NCBI RefSeq assembly: GCF_020740795.1
Contig: NC_067299.1
Coordinates: 7,176,001-7,240,000 of the forward strand
Source of the DNA: Apus apus
Taxonomy: Eukaryota > Chordata > Aves > Apodiformes > Apodidae
Length of the DNA stretch: 64,000 nt
Direction: 5' to 3'
Shown in pieces: positions 1-14,887 of this stretch (the first letter of the stretch is position 1; the number at the start of each line of letters is the position of its first letter). The notes under the pieces are model-generated. The model was not told where the DNA came from, ran no database searches, and was given only the letters and a program-made list of their open reading frames with translations. The position numbers and the translations under genes were made by a program.

Positions 1-3000
1 AGAGGTTTAATGATCAACTTCAAATACTCAGTTAAAAGCAATATTTTGTTTACAGCAAGATCTTGGGGTTTCTTATCTTTTTTTTTTTAATTTGTAAGTT
101 TTAAACCTACATTAAAACATAATTATGATGTCCCTTCATAATTAACACTGGAGTGACTAAGAAAATTGTCTTAGTACAAAGCAGGCATTATTTTTTAAAC
201 ACTGTTTACCAGAAAGGTCATCAGATTTGTCTTAGTATATGGTTGCCCAAGTGACCCATACCCTCCTAATACTACTTAGTAACCAATGCCCAAATATAAC
301 TACCTGTAGCTAAATCAAGGAATAAAGTCAAGCAGCAGAGGACATGTTTTCAAGCCGAATAGAAGGAGCACAGACAAAAAGGTGTCTTTAAAACAAAAAA
401 AGAGGAGGAAAAAAAACCCACCAACCCCGGCACTAGATACCATCTCCTTGCAGGAAATCCTGCCAGATAGCATCTGCTATATAAAACTGGGATTTTTCAC
501 TGCAATGTCAGAATTTGCATAGGCTGTCTTTAAAGAAAAAGAATCTTTGAAGATAAATAATATTATTCTACCTGGCCCAGCACACTGCACATTCCAGGGC
601 AAGGAAAAAAAAAATTAAAGGATTGCTGCAACAATTTAAAAAAAAACCTGGTTTGTACCTAATGCTTCATATTCCAGTGTAAGAATGTATTCAGTTTAAA
701 CTAGAAAAGATAAAGTTGGGAAACCTGTTTACATTTTTGCCTTTGCACAATCTTGTGCATTAGCAGCCCAGCAATAGTAAAGAAAGTAACTCGTCACAAA
801 CAGCTCCAGCCTGCCAGCAACGAAAATTAATGGGAAGGCAAGGATTTTCTTTTGATGTTGGAAAGACTCCAGTAAAAACTGGTTTGTACATGGGAACATG
901 GTGTCAGACTAGAAGAGAATCAGCTTGTCTGACTTGTGGTTTTCTTGACAACATTCATCTTCTCTTGGCCTGATAGAGAGCAATTAGTGCTTGTCAGTTG
1001 AATCATGTGTTATTAAGATCATTCAGGCATTTTTTAATTATGATTACCTAAACAGACAGCAAAAGAAATTCTCAAGCAACTTTAACAATCCACTTCCTTT
1101 TCAGATGCTTCCAAGTCTTTTCTCCTTTAATGTTTTAAAAATAAGGTGTAATATTTTACCTGCAGAAACCTTAGTACCTTTTCCATTTTAAACACATCAA
1201 AAAAAAAAAAGGCACTGTAGCCTAAAATCTTTGCACTATCACTTTATCAGAGGCTGTCTCAGTAATGATTTTTTTTTTTCAGTTAAAAAGTAGATTAGTC
1301 TTGTACAAACCCAGTAAGCTGCTCTCTTAAATCAAGACTTGTTTTAAAATATATAAATCTAATAGGTTAGTAATGATACAGCATTCCTAATACATACTTC
1401 TTTCTTTCACCATCACAGATTTAGGATCAGGATACGAACAGTGTCAGGAATGACATCATCCTTGGGTGTTGTTTAAAACTCCTCCCCAAATAAAATGGTT
1501 CCTTATCACTGACTTGGATAGTTTTTCCCACTGAAAAGAAAGCTAAAAGCAAGACAAGACTAGACATAAACTTTCTAGTTATTCAAATTCCAGATATCAG
1601 AGTAATTGAATTTTATAGACCGTGCACGGATGAGATCAGGACAGCTTCAGTTTTGTTTGGGCTTAGAATACCACTTTTAGAGCAACACTATTGTTTCTTC
1701 CCTTTGGCATTTCTCCCTTCTCTTTATGAGGGGATTTTTCAAGTTTCTATATTAACATTTCCTTTTTTTTTTTTTTTTTTAATGCTTGCTGTAAACCTTG
1801 GCCTGCATAACTTGCAAGCTCTTCTTGCTATACCATCTGCTCCTGTACCAGGCCAGCCAAAAGCCTGCACAACATCTATCAGGAATTGGGAAATTAAGGT
1901 CCCATTGAGTGACAACAGAGGCATCCCTGGGAGCCTGTGGAACCACTCTGCACCGGTGAGCTGAGCATCTACCCTGTAGATGCAGAAGAAGCTGTTCTGA
2001 CAGGAACACACACTGCAAAACAGAGTAAATATTTAACATGCACATCGATTTCAATAGGCATCAAAATCTTGCTCCTAAAATGAATGATATTCAAGTATCT
2101 ATTACCAATTCCCAGGAGTATGTCTAATGAAGGATCCTTGAGGATTTTTCTTTTTGGAAAGATTCTTAACATTTGTTTGCAGCAACAGCAGGAAAACAGA
2201 ACAGTTTAAGATTACTTTGCCTACCATCAATACTGTATTTAATTTCATATTTAAGAGGTAAAGTCTCATAGAGGGAATAGTGAGTATTTTAGGAAGAAAA
2301 CAGACGATAACAGCCAATTTCCTGGAGTGGAACAGATGCAAGTTAATGGCACACTTTTCTAATAAACACACCTAAAAGCTTATTAAATGGCAACCGAACC
2401 GAGCAGATGAAGGAACTACTTTGCACATGCAGATAGACAGTGAAGCAAAATGGAACGCTTAGGATTATTTTAATTTAAATTCAATTCTTTTATGGGCTCT
2501 GGTTCCAGTATATTATTATGTGTCTCATTCTTCCATTGGGGAGAATCTTACAGACTAGTTCCGGAGTGCTGTGAAGAAAAAAGGAAATTACTCATTTTTG
2601 GCTGAGCTCTGACCAGAACATTATTCGTAGGTTTATGAACTAATATAGAAATATAAAAGCTGAAAAAACTAATGCTGACCAAAACAGTGAAATCTCTACG
2701 TACTATTGCTGACTCTTGAGAAAGCAGACAGAAGACTAAAGACGTCCAAAACTCTACCATCTCCTTAGGAAACAGTTTGCTGGCCAAGTTTATTAAAAAA
2801 AAAAAAATCAGCATTCTGCTTTCTAAATAATCTGAGTGAAACCTTTTGCTGCAACAGCTGATCGTTCTCCAAAGCCACTACCATCATCACCATCAGGTTG
2901 AATATATCCAAGGCATAATGAATAGGTCTGAAAAGTGTCTCAGAAATTAGGAGAAACAGGAGTTCCTTCATCTTAGATTCAACATCCCCTAGTAACAGGC

Positions 3001-6000
3001 TCCTCTAAGGAATCTGATGTTCCCACTTCATTACTCAGTCTGTGCCTACCTTTAATAACTTTTCTTACTCATGGGTGATATAGTATTTTACACAAGGTCT
3101 GCCTTTTGTATAGGCTTGAAATATTTATATCTTTAAAAAAAAAGATCATAGGAATAAAAATTCCTTGCAAGATGCTGCTTTATGCTTTAAATAATTTAGG
3201 CCTCTGATAAATACTGCTAGAAACACTGCAAACATGAAAGTTACAAAATTATTATTTTTTTTTTTTTTAGAAAGCAACTACTCTTGGAATCATGCCTTCT
3301 ACAGAAGTCCTCAAAATTCAGAGGACTCAAGTCACTTAGATTCTTCTTTCTAGAAACCTAGGATATTAGTAGATATAGACACAAGCCAAAACTTCAGCTG
3401 ATGTAGGTAGTTTCTGGGTCAGAATGACTCCTAATTTTTGGTTCAGATTCTTCTGCTTTCTACAAGAGGGCTAAATGACAAAGAAACAGGCTACCACTGA
3501 TTAAATCACATACTTGGCAGCCAAAATGGCTTTAAAATATGGATGAGGCTCGTTCTCAATGCTGCCATACCTATTTTGAGTCAAAGCCTCAAGCTTACTG
3601 AAATGCCATCCAGTAATGCCACCTTTTAAACAGGCTGGTTTTTAATACAGTAATGGATTTTGATTACAGGAATAAAATCCCAACACCCCCCCTCCCTTTT
3701 TTTTTTTTGTGGAAGGTCTTTTTTAATTGTTTGCTTGGTGTTTTTTTAAATAATCACTCCTTTTAGTTAGCAGTGAAATACTTGAGCAAAGCAGCTCTTG
3801 CCAAAACAGATGACACTGCTCCAAAATTCTCCATTTGCAAAGTATCAACAGTTGTGTCTAATGTTACCCCACACACACAATGGCAAGCACAACTCACCTT
3901 CTGGTAACTTAAAACAACCAGGCTCAGGACAATTCCTACTGTTCAGCAAATTGCCCATTATTTTCAGCCACCCCTCCACTAGTTTTTTTCCAGCCTTTCT
4001 TACAGAAATTACCAAAAAGGATGTAAAATCTAAACCCACTGCAAATCCTACAGTCTATAATTTTTTGTGTTCATTAGCTGCTTTTAGTTGGTTATTCAGT
4101 ATATTATTCATTCTTGCTTCTAACACTCCTCCTCCTACAGGTAACCCACCAATGTTGATGCCATCACTTACACCAGTTTGCACTGCTGCTGAGAATGCTA
4201 CTGCAAAACCCTCCAGCATGTCCCTTAGATTAGATGACCACGTTCAGGCAGACTTAGGGGCATCCACCTCACTGCTTGTTCAGGAGAATAAAACACAAGC
4301 CCCCCACGAGCAGGTTTCTTACCAGTATAAGACTTGCTCTCAGGGCATCCAAATACACAACTGGCAGCTCTGCCACTCCCAGAGTATCAGCAGAGGTTAA
4401 CACTCACTTGTGATTATTAAATACACAAAAGATAAAGCTGAATTTTAACAGAATTCTGTGAAGTCTGTAAAACCCCACCCAGAGCAGAATACCTAGAATA
4501 AAGAGCACGCTAAGAACAATGAAGTTAACTTGACACTGTGTGCTGATTTATTTGGAACAAAACAGGGCCTTAAGAGCACAGCTAAATGTTTTCATTTACC
4601 AAGTGAAATAAATCACCATGAAACCTCAAGCACCATTTCTATGATTTTCACTAGATTCATTTTGCAGCAATGTGTTCTTAAGGTGGAAACTGAGCCCCAA
4701 GAAAGTGAGTTAAGCAGAGATAACGGAAGAAGATAAGAGACGTTTTTCTCCTCTTCGCTTACGCACGCCGACCATACAGCAACTACTGCACATGCACAGT
4801 TCCTCTCCTTACAAAACTCCTCTGTACCACAACAGTGAAGAGAACTACGTTTAAGAAAATGTAATTACAAGACCACAAAGAGTAAAAGAACTGACTACAA
4901 GGCAAAAGTCTTAAACCCGGTAATGTCTGTATTTGTTACGTGAAACAAAGGTTTCTACTCAGGCCAGTACAGAAACTTCAGCAGAACTGAATGTAAAGTA
5001 AAAGCTACATTGATAGAGCCATAAATACCACCAGCACACATGGGTCCCCTGCATGAACATGCAAAAGCATCTGGTAATTCCATGTGGATTAAAAAAATAT
5101 TCTAAAATTGCTCAAAAATTGTGAGCAGTCAGTTGCTGCATATTTTATTTTAAAATAGTGTTTTGTAAAAGCCCAGATTGTCCTCATTAGTCTTTATGTT
5201 TCCTTAAAAAGCAAAATTATGTTGGCAGCTCTCAATAATTTTGCTGATTTTAAAGTACAGTCCCACAGAAAGTAAGAAATTAATAGAAGCAAACGTCTGA
5301 AAAAGTGTTGCGATAGATTTGGGTGGGTTGTTTTTCCTTTCCTTCCTCTTTGTAGAAGACAGAAAGGAGAATTTGTGTATTGTGTTTGTCTGAAAATTTG
5401 AAACCAAATTTACAAAAGGCACTCCTGTTCAAGTTCACCTGCTAACCAGCTGCAACAAAAGATGCACGAACATGCAGAGAAGCACTATCCCAATCTGAAA
5501 ACTGCTGCTTTCAAAATAATTTGCTTACACATATAATTTATTTTCAGTGCCATCAAGAGCAGCTCCAGCTGAAGCAGGCGTGCACACCTCACTTTGCAGC
5601 TTTCTGATAGGTATAATTTAGCAGTTTTAAAGGAGTCCTCCAAGTAATTTTGAAATGTTAAGCACAACCTCTTGAAATCTAAAGAAAACAGTGAAGCAAA
5701 GATAATCAACGTATTTCTTTCACAGCTGAGAATCATCCAACTCTAAATCATTACCATAGGAAAACTTTGCTGCATTTTACAGAAAAAATAGAAATCCAAG
5801 CAGTCTAGAACAAATGGATGATTTTACTCCCTAAAATGAATTATACTCTAAACATACCTACTAGCTAAAAATACAGCAAGTCATCTGAAAATACACGCCA
5901 GGTGTCTTCACTGAGCCCTGCCCTCCACCCTAATCCTTCCCCTTCTCCCACATTACTGTAAAAATGTAAGCAGTTTTTAAGGGGCTGAGAAGTCTCACTG

Positions 6001-8399
6001 ATTTCATTAGGATCCAAAGATGTTCTTAAAAATCTGTTCAAAAAAGACAATCAAGTAATTAAATATCTGAGTCTGTGTTTTCTTTAATAACCAATGCTTC
6101 TGCTGAAACCTGAATTAATTCTAAGGATGACTAAAAGCGCCAAAAAATAAGAGCATCAAGCCTGTCACTTTACTGCATTTATATTAAAGACTGAATCACC
6201 AAAATTAAAATATTTTGGAGTTTATGTGAAGAAGTCATTACTTACTCTCACCTAGAAAATACCAACTAACTAAACCAAGCCTCCTGCTGTCAAAGAACCA
6301 TCCACTGATTGGAAGCATCATTTTATTCACTACAAGATGTTATAATTTGAAAACATTTATTCCTGCATTACAAAACAGAACTTAACTCACTCATCACTTT
6401 AGAAAACCATTTTATCTAAATATTTTACTGAAGGGCTCTATCATAAAAAAATATCTTAGCATGCCACCAGATGAGCAGCAAGAACAGGGATGAAGGGTTA
6501 GCAATATTATTCACTTGTATGGGAGAACTGAGGAACAGTTGGACAGACATGCAACAGTTATGTATCAGTTCCACAATTCATTTTTATAAAGAAAAAAAAT
6601 TGAAAAGCAAGGCAGAGGAAGACTGGAAAAAACACAGGGATTTGTTTCAGAAACAGCAAAGAGCAACACTGAAGAAATTCAAAGTCTGGCAGGGAGAACA
6701 GGCCAGGTGGCAGAATGTGCAATGCAGCAGGCACATGGGCATTAAAGGATCTCAGCAGCAAAACCAATTTTCAAGCAGATACAGGGACAGCAGGAAAAAC
6801 AATTCTGATTTCCAACCATAGGAAAAATAGGCAAAAAATATCCTCCTGTGCTCTGAAAAGGGTGAGTTTGAAATTAATGCACAGTTCCCATGAAAATTAC
6901 AGATTTTCAGAAGAACAGATTGTTTTTATGTAAACAAGTGGCTAATATTAAAGTCCAAATTGACCTGCATCACCATTACTCATTTCCACAGGAGGAAATG
7001 GTGTTTTCCTTATTCAGGGAAAAAAAAAAAACACTGAAATTATTATTTTCCTTTTCCCTGAGTAAAAAAAAAAAGGAAAGGGCACCTCTTCTCTTAAGTA
7101 TTAGAAAATAGATAAGCACTATAGTAAAGTGAATTACAATTTGTCTGTAATAAACAAAAAATAATAAGCAAAGAGCACCTTTAAAAGACTGCACAGCATC
7201 AGAATACAAGAAAAAGAAGTAGCCGATTTCTGCAAAATAGGCAGTTGTCTCACTAGCAGACTTCTGGTTGGTTTTTTCCCCCCCTGTTCCTGGGTATGGT
7301 TTAAATCACACAAACTCCCAGATCATTCAATACTTCTTTCAAAATTGGTTTGCTGCAAGAATCATTTATCTTAATACCTAACACTATTCCTGTGTTAAGA
7401 GAAACACAACAGCGTGATGCTTCAAAATAAGGCAGCTGGAAATGGAAAAATTGGGAGGGAGAACAGGGCAGATAGCTGTTGAACATGAAACAAATCTGGT
7501 TAGCCTTTTTTAGTTTACAGACCATGGTTTCTCAGCAGCTCATGGCAATTGCAGCCTTCAGAAACTGCCCTAGGATTGTGACCACATCCAAGAAGCTTCT
7601 CTTCCACTTAATGCTAATCAATTTGCAGGCATTAGCACAGCCGCGGTTCCGTGTCTGTGCAGTTCAAACCCATCCCTATACAAGACACAGAAATTTTATG
7701 GCTCAAAGAAGAGGCAAGCAGAGCCCTACTTTCTTAAGCTGGCCCTCTGCTCTTATATATGTCTTTTTGTGGTCAAGTTGAGGGTAAAAGCTCCACCATG
7801 TGGGAGAAGCTCAGCACTAGCCCAGGTGAACGCAGAGTTCACTCGCGGTGGATCCACAGCGTGTTATCCTGGCAGGCACCATCCAAGAGCACAACCACCA
7901 AGACATCCAACCCACCACCAGACCCTGTGAAGCCATGAACACCCTGTACCACTTGTTCACTTAAAACATTGTTACTGCAATGTGTACCCATGTATCATTA
8001 AGACCTGTCAATAAGGAAAACAAGGTAGCTCTAAGTACTTCCTAGCCTTTTGTTTCATGAAAGAGCAACTTTTTCCAGGACCATGAATAATACTTGGTGC
8101 TGTATGACTGAAAACAGTGAATAATCACCCAAAAAAAAAGGGAATGGTTCCACGTTACAGTGAAGAGACAGCCTGCCAAAACAAACATATTATGGCTGCA
8201 AAGGAAAGTAATGTGTCTGTAATTTTAAACTCTGTCCACTTCAGTGGTTCAGCAAGTTTTTATCTCTCCGAAACAACCAAAGCAGTAACATCCAGCACGA
8301 AAACTGCAGGAACCAACCTGTCAGGTGTAGGTGTGTGTGTGTGGGGAGCAGCAGACAAGTAACACAAAATGACACCCATGAAATTTCATGATAAATCCA
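1..8399 (-). other. CUX1: CUX1 intron 1, distal part within the window
   Basis: The sequence is AT-rich with no recognisable coding exon. It contains poly-A/poly-T tracts (for example the 18-base T-run at about 1763-1780), a possible MIR scrap at about 4680-4735, and a 200-codon open frame at 3798-4400 on + that begins with TTG and matches no family I know. CUX1 exon 2, whose human form begins RELDATATV, was looked for on the minus strand and not seen. Confidence 0.7.
4678..4735 (-). mobile_element. possible MIR-type core scrap, reverse orientation
   Basis: AAGGTGGAAACTGAGCCCCAAG followed by AAAGTGAGTTAAGCAGAG resembles the reverse MIR core (gaggaaactgaggcac, gttaagtga). Only about 45 bp. 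Confidence 0.4.
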
Positions 8400-9500
8400 C
8401 TTTCAAAACCCAATACAGTTATGCTAAACAAACAGGATACTGTTTTCCAAGTAACTAAAACATTAAAAAGAAAACTACACCGAGGTTACCAAAAGGAAGC
8501 AGGCAGCAAAATTCCTAAACAGACAAACCTCCACTCTGCTGACATCTCACACAGATATAGAGGTGCATTTGATCTCTATTTTCATTGTGTGTGTTGTTGG
8601 GTTTTTTTGTCCTTTTTTTTGTCTCAAAGGAAAGCTGGTGGACTGCATTCTGAAGGGGACAGTAGGGAGGAAGGTACCTGTGCTCCCTGCTACACCTCAG
8701 CTCCAAGCCTAGGGGCAAGTGGCTGGTCACCTCTTGCTCTGCAGACACACCAGAGCCCAGAAGCAGCCAAAGCCGCAGGGCAGCCCCTTTCTGGTACCTT
8801 GTGCCTCCACCACTCCAGCTCCTTGGCCATGCCACTCCTTCTCCCAGGCCAGGGCTGCAGACTCCCAAGCCAGAATAGGCAGGTGGAGATCCACTCCCTG
8901 CCCAGCACGGGATACAGCCCTGAGACCTGCCCAGCCTGATCCCAATGCCAACACCCGGATGGCACAAGGGTGGCCACACATACACCTTTTCACTCCTCCA
9001 CCACACCCTGGGTTTTCCAGGCTGCTAAGATGGTGCACATGGATGATGTGACCCAGTGAGCAACAAACCATAAAGAGACAGTCAAACACAGTCAGGCTGT
9101 TAGCTGAAAAGTTCTGCTCTGGTGTGGAGCTTGTGGAGACACTGAAGTTACCAGGCAGACCAAGACAGATTCAAAACGTTTGCAGAGGTGTGCAAGAGTT
9201 TTCAACACTGACATGACAAGCTGGCTAGATGCCATGAGCAACAGTGCTCACTGGGGAAATCGCACAGCTCAGAAGAGCTGGGTGTGCCAAGGAGAGACAT
9301 CCCAGCCACCCACCACAGAGAACCATCTCCAGAGCCTCCATCAGCATCCCAAAGCTGCCAGACACCCCTGATCCACCAAACAGGTGCGTACCAGCAGCCA
9401 GCTTCTCTGAAGCAGCCCCTGGAGAGATGCCCATGTACAAAACTGCCCCAAACAAGCCTCCTTTTTAAATTCTCACCCCTAGATCCTGATCCAGGCCACT
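8400..9500 (-). other. CUX1: GC-richer, CpG-poor patch in CUX1 intron 1
   Basis: Between about 8.63 and 9.48 kb the DNA is clearly more GC-rich than its surroundings but has few CpG. Overlapping frames are open on both strands, up to about 180 codons, and their peptides are low in recognisable motifs. Nothing shows a splice-bounded exon. It could be an old regulatory element or a decayed repeat; I do not recognise it. Confidence 0.5.
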
Positions 9501-12500
9501 AAGTAGGTTGATTTTCAAATATTTAACATCCAGTCAGATGTACAGCTGTCTGGGTGGGAAGGCAGTTAGGAGGGAGGGATAAAAATCAGCCTCTGTCATC
9601 GCCACCAAGAGACAACTCTTATACCCACGTATCCAGTTGGCACTAGCCAACCATATCTCCATTAATCTGAATTTATACTAGTTCTGTCACTCATCAGTAC
9701 CAGACAGTCACTCCTAAACCAGCTCTCTGGGAAACAGCCCATTCAAGTTCTGTCCTCACTAAGGAAGGATGAAGATAAATTTTAAGAATTATTTTTTCTT
9801 AAATAAGGCTGAAATAAAACTGAAGCTCTTGAAGCAGGTAGAAAAGGACCATTGGAATAAACGTATCACATGAACACCTGTTTTTTCAAAGACAAGCTCT
9901 CTTTTCAAAACTAACTTAAACACTCTAGATGCCCACAAGGTAAGACTAGTTTTACCAAGCACATTGCTCCCAACCAAGCTAGGAAAACACGCCTGCTCCT
10001 AGTGTCAAACCACCTCAGCTGACTCCACCAGGATCAGCATTAATTTTGAGTTGGACTGGACTCTAAAGTCAGCCAATGTCACTGCCTCACCCACGTAATG
10101 ATTTAGGTGACTGATTTTAAACTACAAGTGATCCTTCAACTAAGACTTTTACAAAGTTATGCTCAATTTTACATTATGTTTCCCTTTAATCTACACAACT
10201 CCAGGGAGCTCATTCTCCAGGCTGGAACATCCCACTGCATTCACTGTAACACTGCTTTCCACAACATCCCACCTGCCCTTAATGGTTTAATTTGGCCATC
10301 AAAGAACAGTTTTGGTATGTTTACAAATATAAACAGTCAACATCTCTCTTTTCATCAACAAAGGTGGAACTATACTGCTCCAAAGCAACCATCAAATGGG
10401 CCAGGCCCAACAGAACAGACTTCTGCTGTCTCATTCCAGTGCTGGTGGTGATGGATCTGGTTGGCAGTTTCATCACAAGGATACTCTTATGAAACCTTCC
10501 TTCCTGTTTAGTAAAATCTGAACTTCCCCATATTAAAAATATTAATTATATTACAAATATTAACTGATGCATTAGTGAAACTTATGGGGGGAAATCCTAC
10601 AAAAGATAAACCATTTACACGCACAAAAACTGACTATTTGAATAAAATGCTAATATCTCCATGCAAGTGGAAGAGAAAGCTTTCAGAGATACATAAATCT
10701 ACTTTATGTCTCATCTCTGAAATTATCATTATGTATCTGCAGTGGAACTGGAAAGAACTCAAGAGACATACAATGTATTGAAGCCACCAGCAATACTTCC
10801 TCTATAGCAATGAAATATTTGTTGCAGGTTTGACATCTGAATACTGACTTGCACTGATCACGCTTAACTTGTCAGATATCTGATGATCCCAGAACAAGGC
10901 AATATATCCATAATCATTAATTTCAGTGGTCCATAAGTTCTGGATTTAAAATACCAAGTACTGGGGCATATTTTATTTATACGCTCAATGGCTGTAGAAC
11001 ATAATCTTGTCATTGTTCAAACTGCTTAATCTGTCTCAACGTTTAAAATTAAGTTGAAAAGAACCACTAGTGCTTTTAACTGTCCTTAAATTACATTAAT
11101 TGCATTGTTAAGCACTTTAACAACCTTATGAAGGAAGCTAAGTAAATCACTGCTCAGAAGTCAGGCTGCATAACCACCTCCAAGCCCCATGCACAGAACA
11201 GAGCTGCCGATATCCCCAGACTGCAGAATGAAGGTTTCCCACACATGATCAGATGAGAAGCAAATCAAAGCAGAGGCTACTTTTACCATTTGCCCAGGCA
11301 ATGAGCTATGTCAACATCAGCTACTGCAACACCAATACATTGCACGGAGAAATGCAGAGAGCACTGAAGTTATGCTGTCATGGTTCTATTTACGCCCTGT
11401 TCTGCTAGCGGGCAACTGATGTCATATGCCTGCATACAACAGAAACAAATTCACAACCTAGAAATTTCTGCTGGCAGGAGATCAACAGGCTGTAATGAGT
11501 ACTGAAAACAAATTATCCAGCCTTTAGCCAGAGCTCACTGATCTCTGCTTGCACTATCACGCCAGGCTAAAACTTCACTGCTCCGACTGCAAAGATGTCA
11601 TTATCAGTGTCAGCAACAACCTGAAGCCAAGCCACTGTCAGCCACCAATCTTTGGATTTTTAGAGCTACAAACTTTATAGGATCTGCCTTCTATATCCTA
11701 TGTAACTGAAGCATACAGGTGTGATGGTCAAACAGTTTGTCAGAAATATTCCTGTGAGTTATAAATAAGCTTGCCTGTACTGACACGCAGAACATTAGAA
11801 CTCGCACAAAAAGGCAGCCTTTTGCTGACAAATTATTATAGCAACAACAGCCAGAAGTAGAACCAAATACAGTTCAGATTGTTCTAAGAATAGCAATTAT
11901 ATACCCAGAGACACTTGATATACCGCGAAGAAACAATGGAATGAAATAAAGAAATTCAGAAGTTTCAAGCCATCTGTATGTATCTGTCCTTAGTATCAAA
12001 CCATCTGTATTATATTCTTAGATCAGCTAAAGCAAACCACTGGCACCAGTGCCAAGTTTGGCAGCAGAGAGGATTTGGACTGCCACCAAGGAGAATGAGC
12101 TACCATGCCTTTTAGAATAAATTTTATAGCAAACACCAAAAGGGTTGATCAACACAGATTATCACAGCTACAACAAGCCAACCAGTTTAAGAAAACAGTA
12201 CTTGCCATCCCACAGTATTTGATTTTATACTTGTATGATACACTCTACGCCTAAAAAAGGAATTAGAATTCTTGCTATCCCTGTCCCACAGGAAATGGCT
12301 CAAACCACTCAGACAGGTTTTGTACAGCAGCACAAAGCACCTGCACACAGTGTCACCCAACCTGGTGCCTCACATCACCTAACACAGAAGTTCACAGCCA
12401 TATTCAAGCCCATCAAAACCCTGCAGCAGACAGGTGACATGGGCAGCTGCCACACAAACTAAATCCTCAGCAGCATTTTCCAAGGCACACATACATCCTT

Positions 12501-14856
12501 GGAAAGCCTCCCATATCAGTGTGGGATAAGGCCAGGCTTCCTTCTTTTCGAGACCTGTAACAGGCCAGCAGCACCAAGTGACCTGTACTCATTTACTTTG
12601 TCTTCTCCAACTCCAGCCTCTACCAACAGCACCCTGCTTCTCCCGGGAAATTCCACCTGTCCTTTGAAGTCTGGCCTAAATTTCAAAGGCAAAAATACCA
12701 AAATATCCTTGGGGATAAAGGTGTTGATATAAAGAACATGGACTAACCCCAGTAATTTTATTTTCATATTTTAAAAGGGCCCAAAAATAACTATTCACCA
12801 CCTTTTCCTCTGCTTGAGATTTTCAGAACAACACGCCTACCAATAAATCTAATTCTCTTAACACTAAGAATTTTGCATGGGTGGAACTCTTTAGCTAAAA
12901 GTGATGATAAATAACACCTCCTCAATCCTGCAATCTCTAGAGACAGTTTACAAGAATTAATACACCACGTTGATTTGCAATGTTAAACTAGAATTTCCTA
13001 ACCCTCTGATGTCCACCTGAAGTATGCTAGGTGAGACATCAAGGGAGAACAACATTAAGTTTCATTGTCTCTTATCTTCTATCCTCCATACCTTCACTAT
13101 CATGAGAATACCTAACTCCTCAATATGTTTTTTGCATATAGAATTACCAAGTGTAACATACTGCCACAATCAAATATACCAATGTACAGATGTACCACCC
13201 ATCACAGCCCACAAACAGCCTTGCAGGACCCTCTGCTTACAGGAGGTACCAGATCAGCACTATGTTGAAGGTACAAACCTCTGAACCCAGATTTTTTTTT
13301 TTTTTTTTCAGTATTCACACAGTACTTGGGTGTTAATTCAGCAATATTAAGCAGCATTTTTTCAAGCTTTTGTACAATTTATATACAAACTAATTGATTA
13401 AAAATCAGGGTCTAAAAGTTCAACAACTCACCTGCGCGTTGTTCTCACCTATAAACCTGCCACACAAAGAAGGCCCCTACACACCTCTCATCAATGAAAT
13501 AGGTAGAACATTATTTTTAACTTATGAATGTACTTTGTACACAGCACTCACCTTCTAAAGTCACAGTTTAAAGGTATCAAAGAACAGCAGAATAACCTTC
13601 TTTTCTAATAAAACATATTTGTGCTTTAACCTATGCATACTGTTTAACTCTGCTAGGAATCCTATTATGAGAAACTTATTTTATGAGTCTGCCAAAAAGG
13701 ATGGTTACCAGAAGCACAATCACAGTAAGCAATAAAGGCTGACATGCAGTATATTTCTAAGCAATTATAGCAGGTGTTTTAAAGGCATAAAGCCACAAAA
13801 TTATAAATCCATTTAGAGTCACAGACACAGAAAAAGTAAAAGGCTACCAGAAGGTTCAGACCCTCACAGCAGCTGAATATTGTTCCTCTTCCCCCTGCAG
13901 ACTGCTGCAGCTACAGGACCAACTCCATCATGAATTTCAGCAAGTTAAAAAAACCCACAATATTAAGTGCTGAAGTACAATGATCATTAAAAATAAAAAA
14001 ATGAATGAAGAGCCTTCAAAGGAGGATACAGGTTATAGACGTATATGTGCTACAAAGCTCAGAAAAGTATTTTCACTTAAGGACTGTTAGATCTGTTTTA
14101 ACATACTATTTCTTTTCAACTGAATTAAGCAAGGTTGTAGGTAATAATCTATTTGGGGGGGAGGAGGTGTCTATGAAAAGTAAAGTACTTCATGAAAGTG
14201 AAATACTGTGGATGTGGCAAGTCCTATTCAGACCTTACAAAAACCTGTAGATGTTTCATGTACAACCCAGAACTGGTGGAGGAAGTTCAGGGAGAGCTGA
14301 CTTGCCAATACAACACGTACTTTCACAGAAAAATTGCCAGTTATCCAAATTGCACAAGCCAAGAGACAACACTAACTATAAATATGACTACCAGCTATTC
14401 CACACAACCCAAAAGTGTCCTGCCAAGCCCTCCTTCATGTTCTCTCTCACACAGACAAAGGCCTCAAAGCCATGGGACATCTGCCAGGGAAACAAATGAA
14501 GCTAAAAAACCAGAAGAACATGAACATGTACTAACCTAAACTTGCATGTTCTTTCTTCCCAATTCCTCCCCCAAAACCTCCCCCTACAAAGAAGACATCT
14601 CAGTTTACTGTACTCTTTTCCTTCTCCCAACCAGTCTTAACTCTTGGACCAATGTTTTAAAGTTTCCCTACCTTTGAAAAAATAATGTTCAGTTCTTAAA
14701 TGTTTTGCCAGATCTGGACCACACCCTGCCCTCTCCCAAAATCTTGGTTGTTTGTCTCCTATTGCACATAATCAATTATAGCACTTTCAGGTTTGTACTT
14801 TGCATGGTGGGAGCTGATCCAGAAAGGAGATTGTACTTGTGTGAGCTTGTGTGTTT

Positions 14857-14887
14857 ACACAAACATATACACACACATACACACACC
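14857..14887. repeat. CA-rich microsatellite
   Basis: An interrupted CA tract, ACACAAACATATACACACACATACACACACC. Confidence 0.8.

Noticed and set aside
3798..4400. 200-codon open frame on +
   Set aside because: It starts with TTG, has no recognised domain and no splice or promoter context, and lies inside an intron on the opposite strand. It is long for chance but not enough alone.
5881..6022. Exon-like minus-strand segment after a strong acceptor (TTTTTTGAACAG)
   Set aside because: No convincing donor in frame and no recognised protein; only the acceptor is notable.
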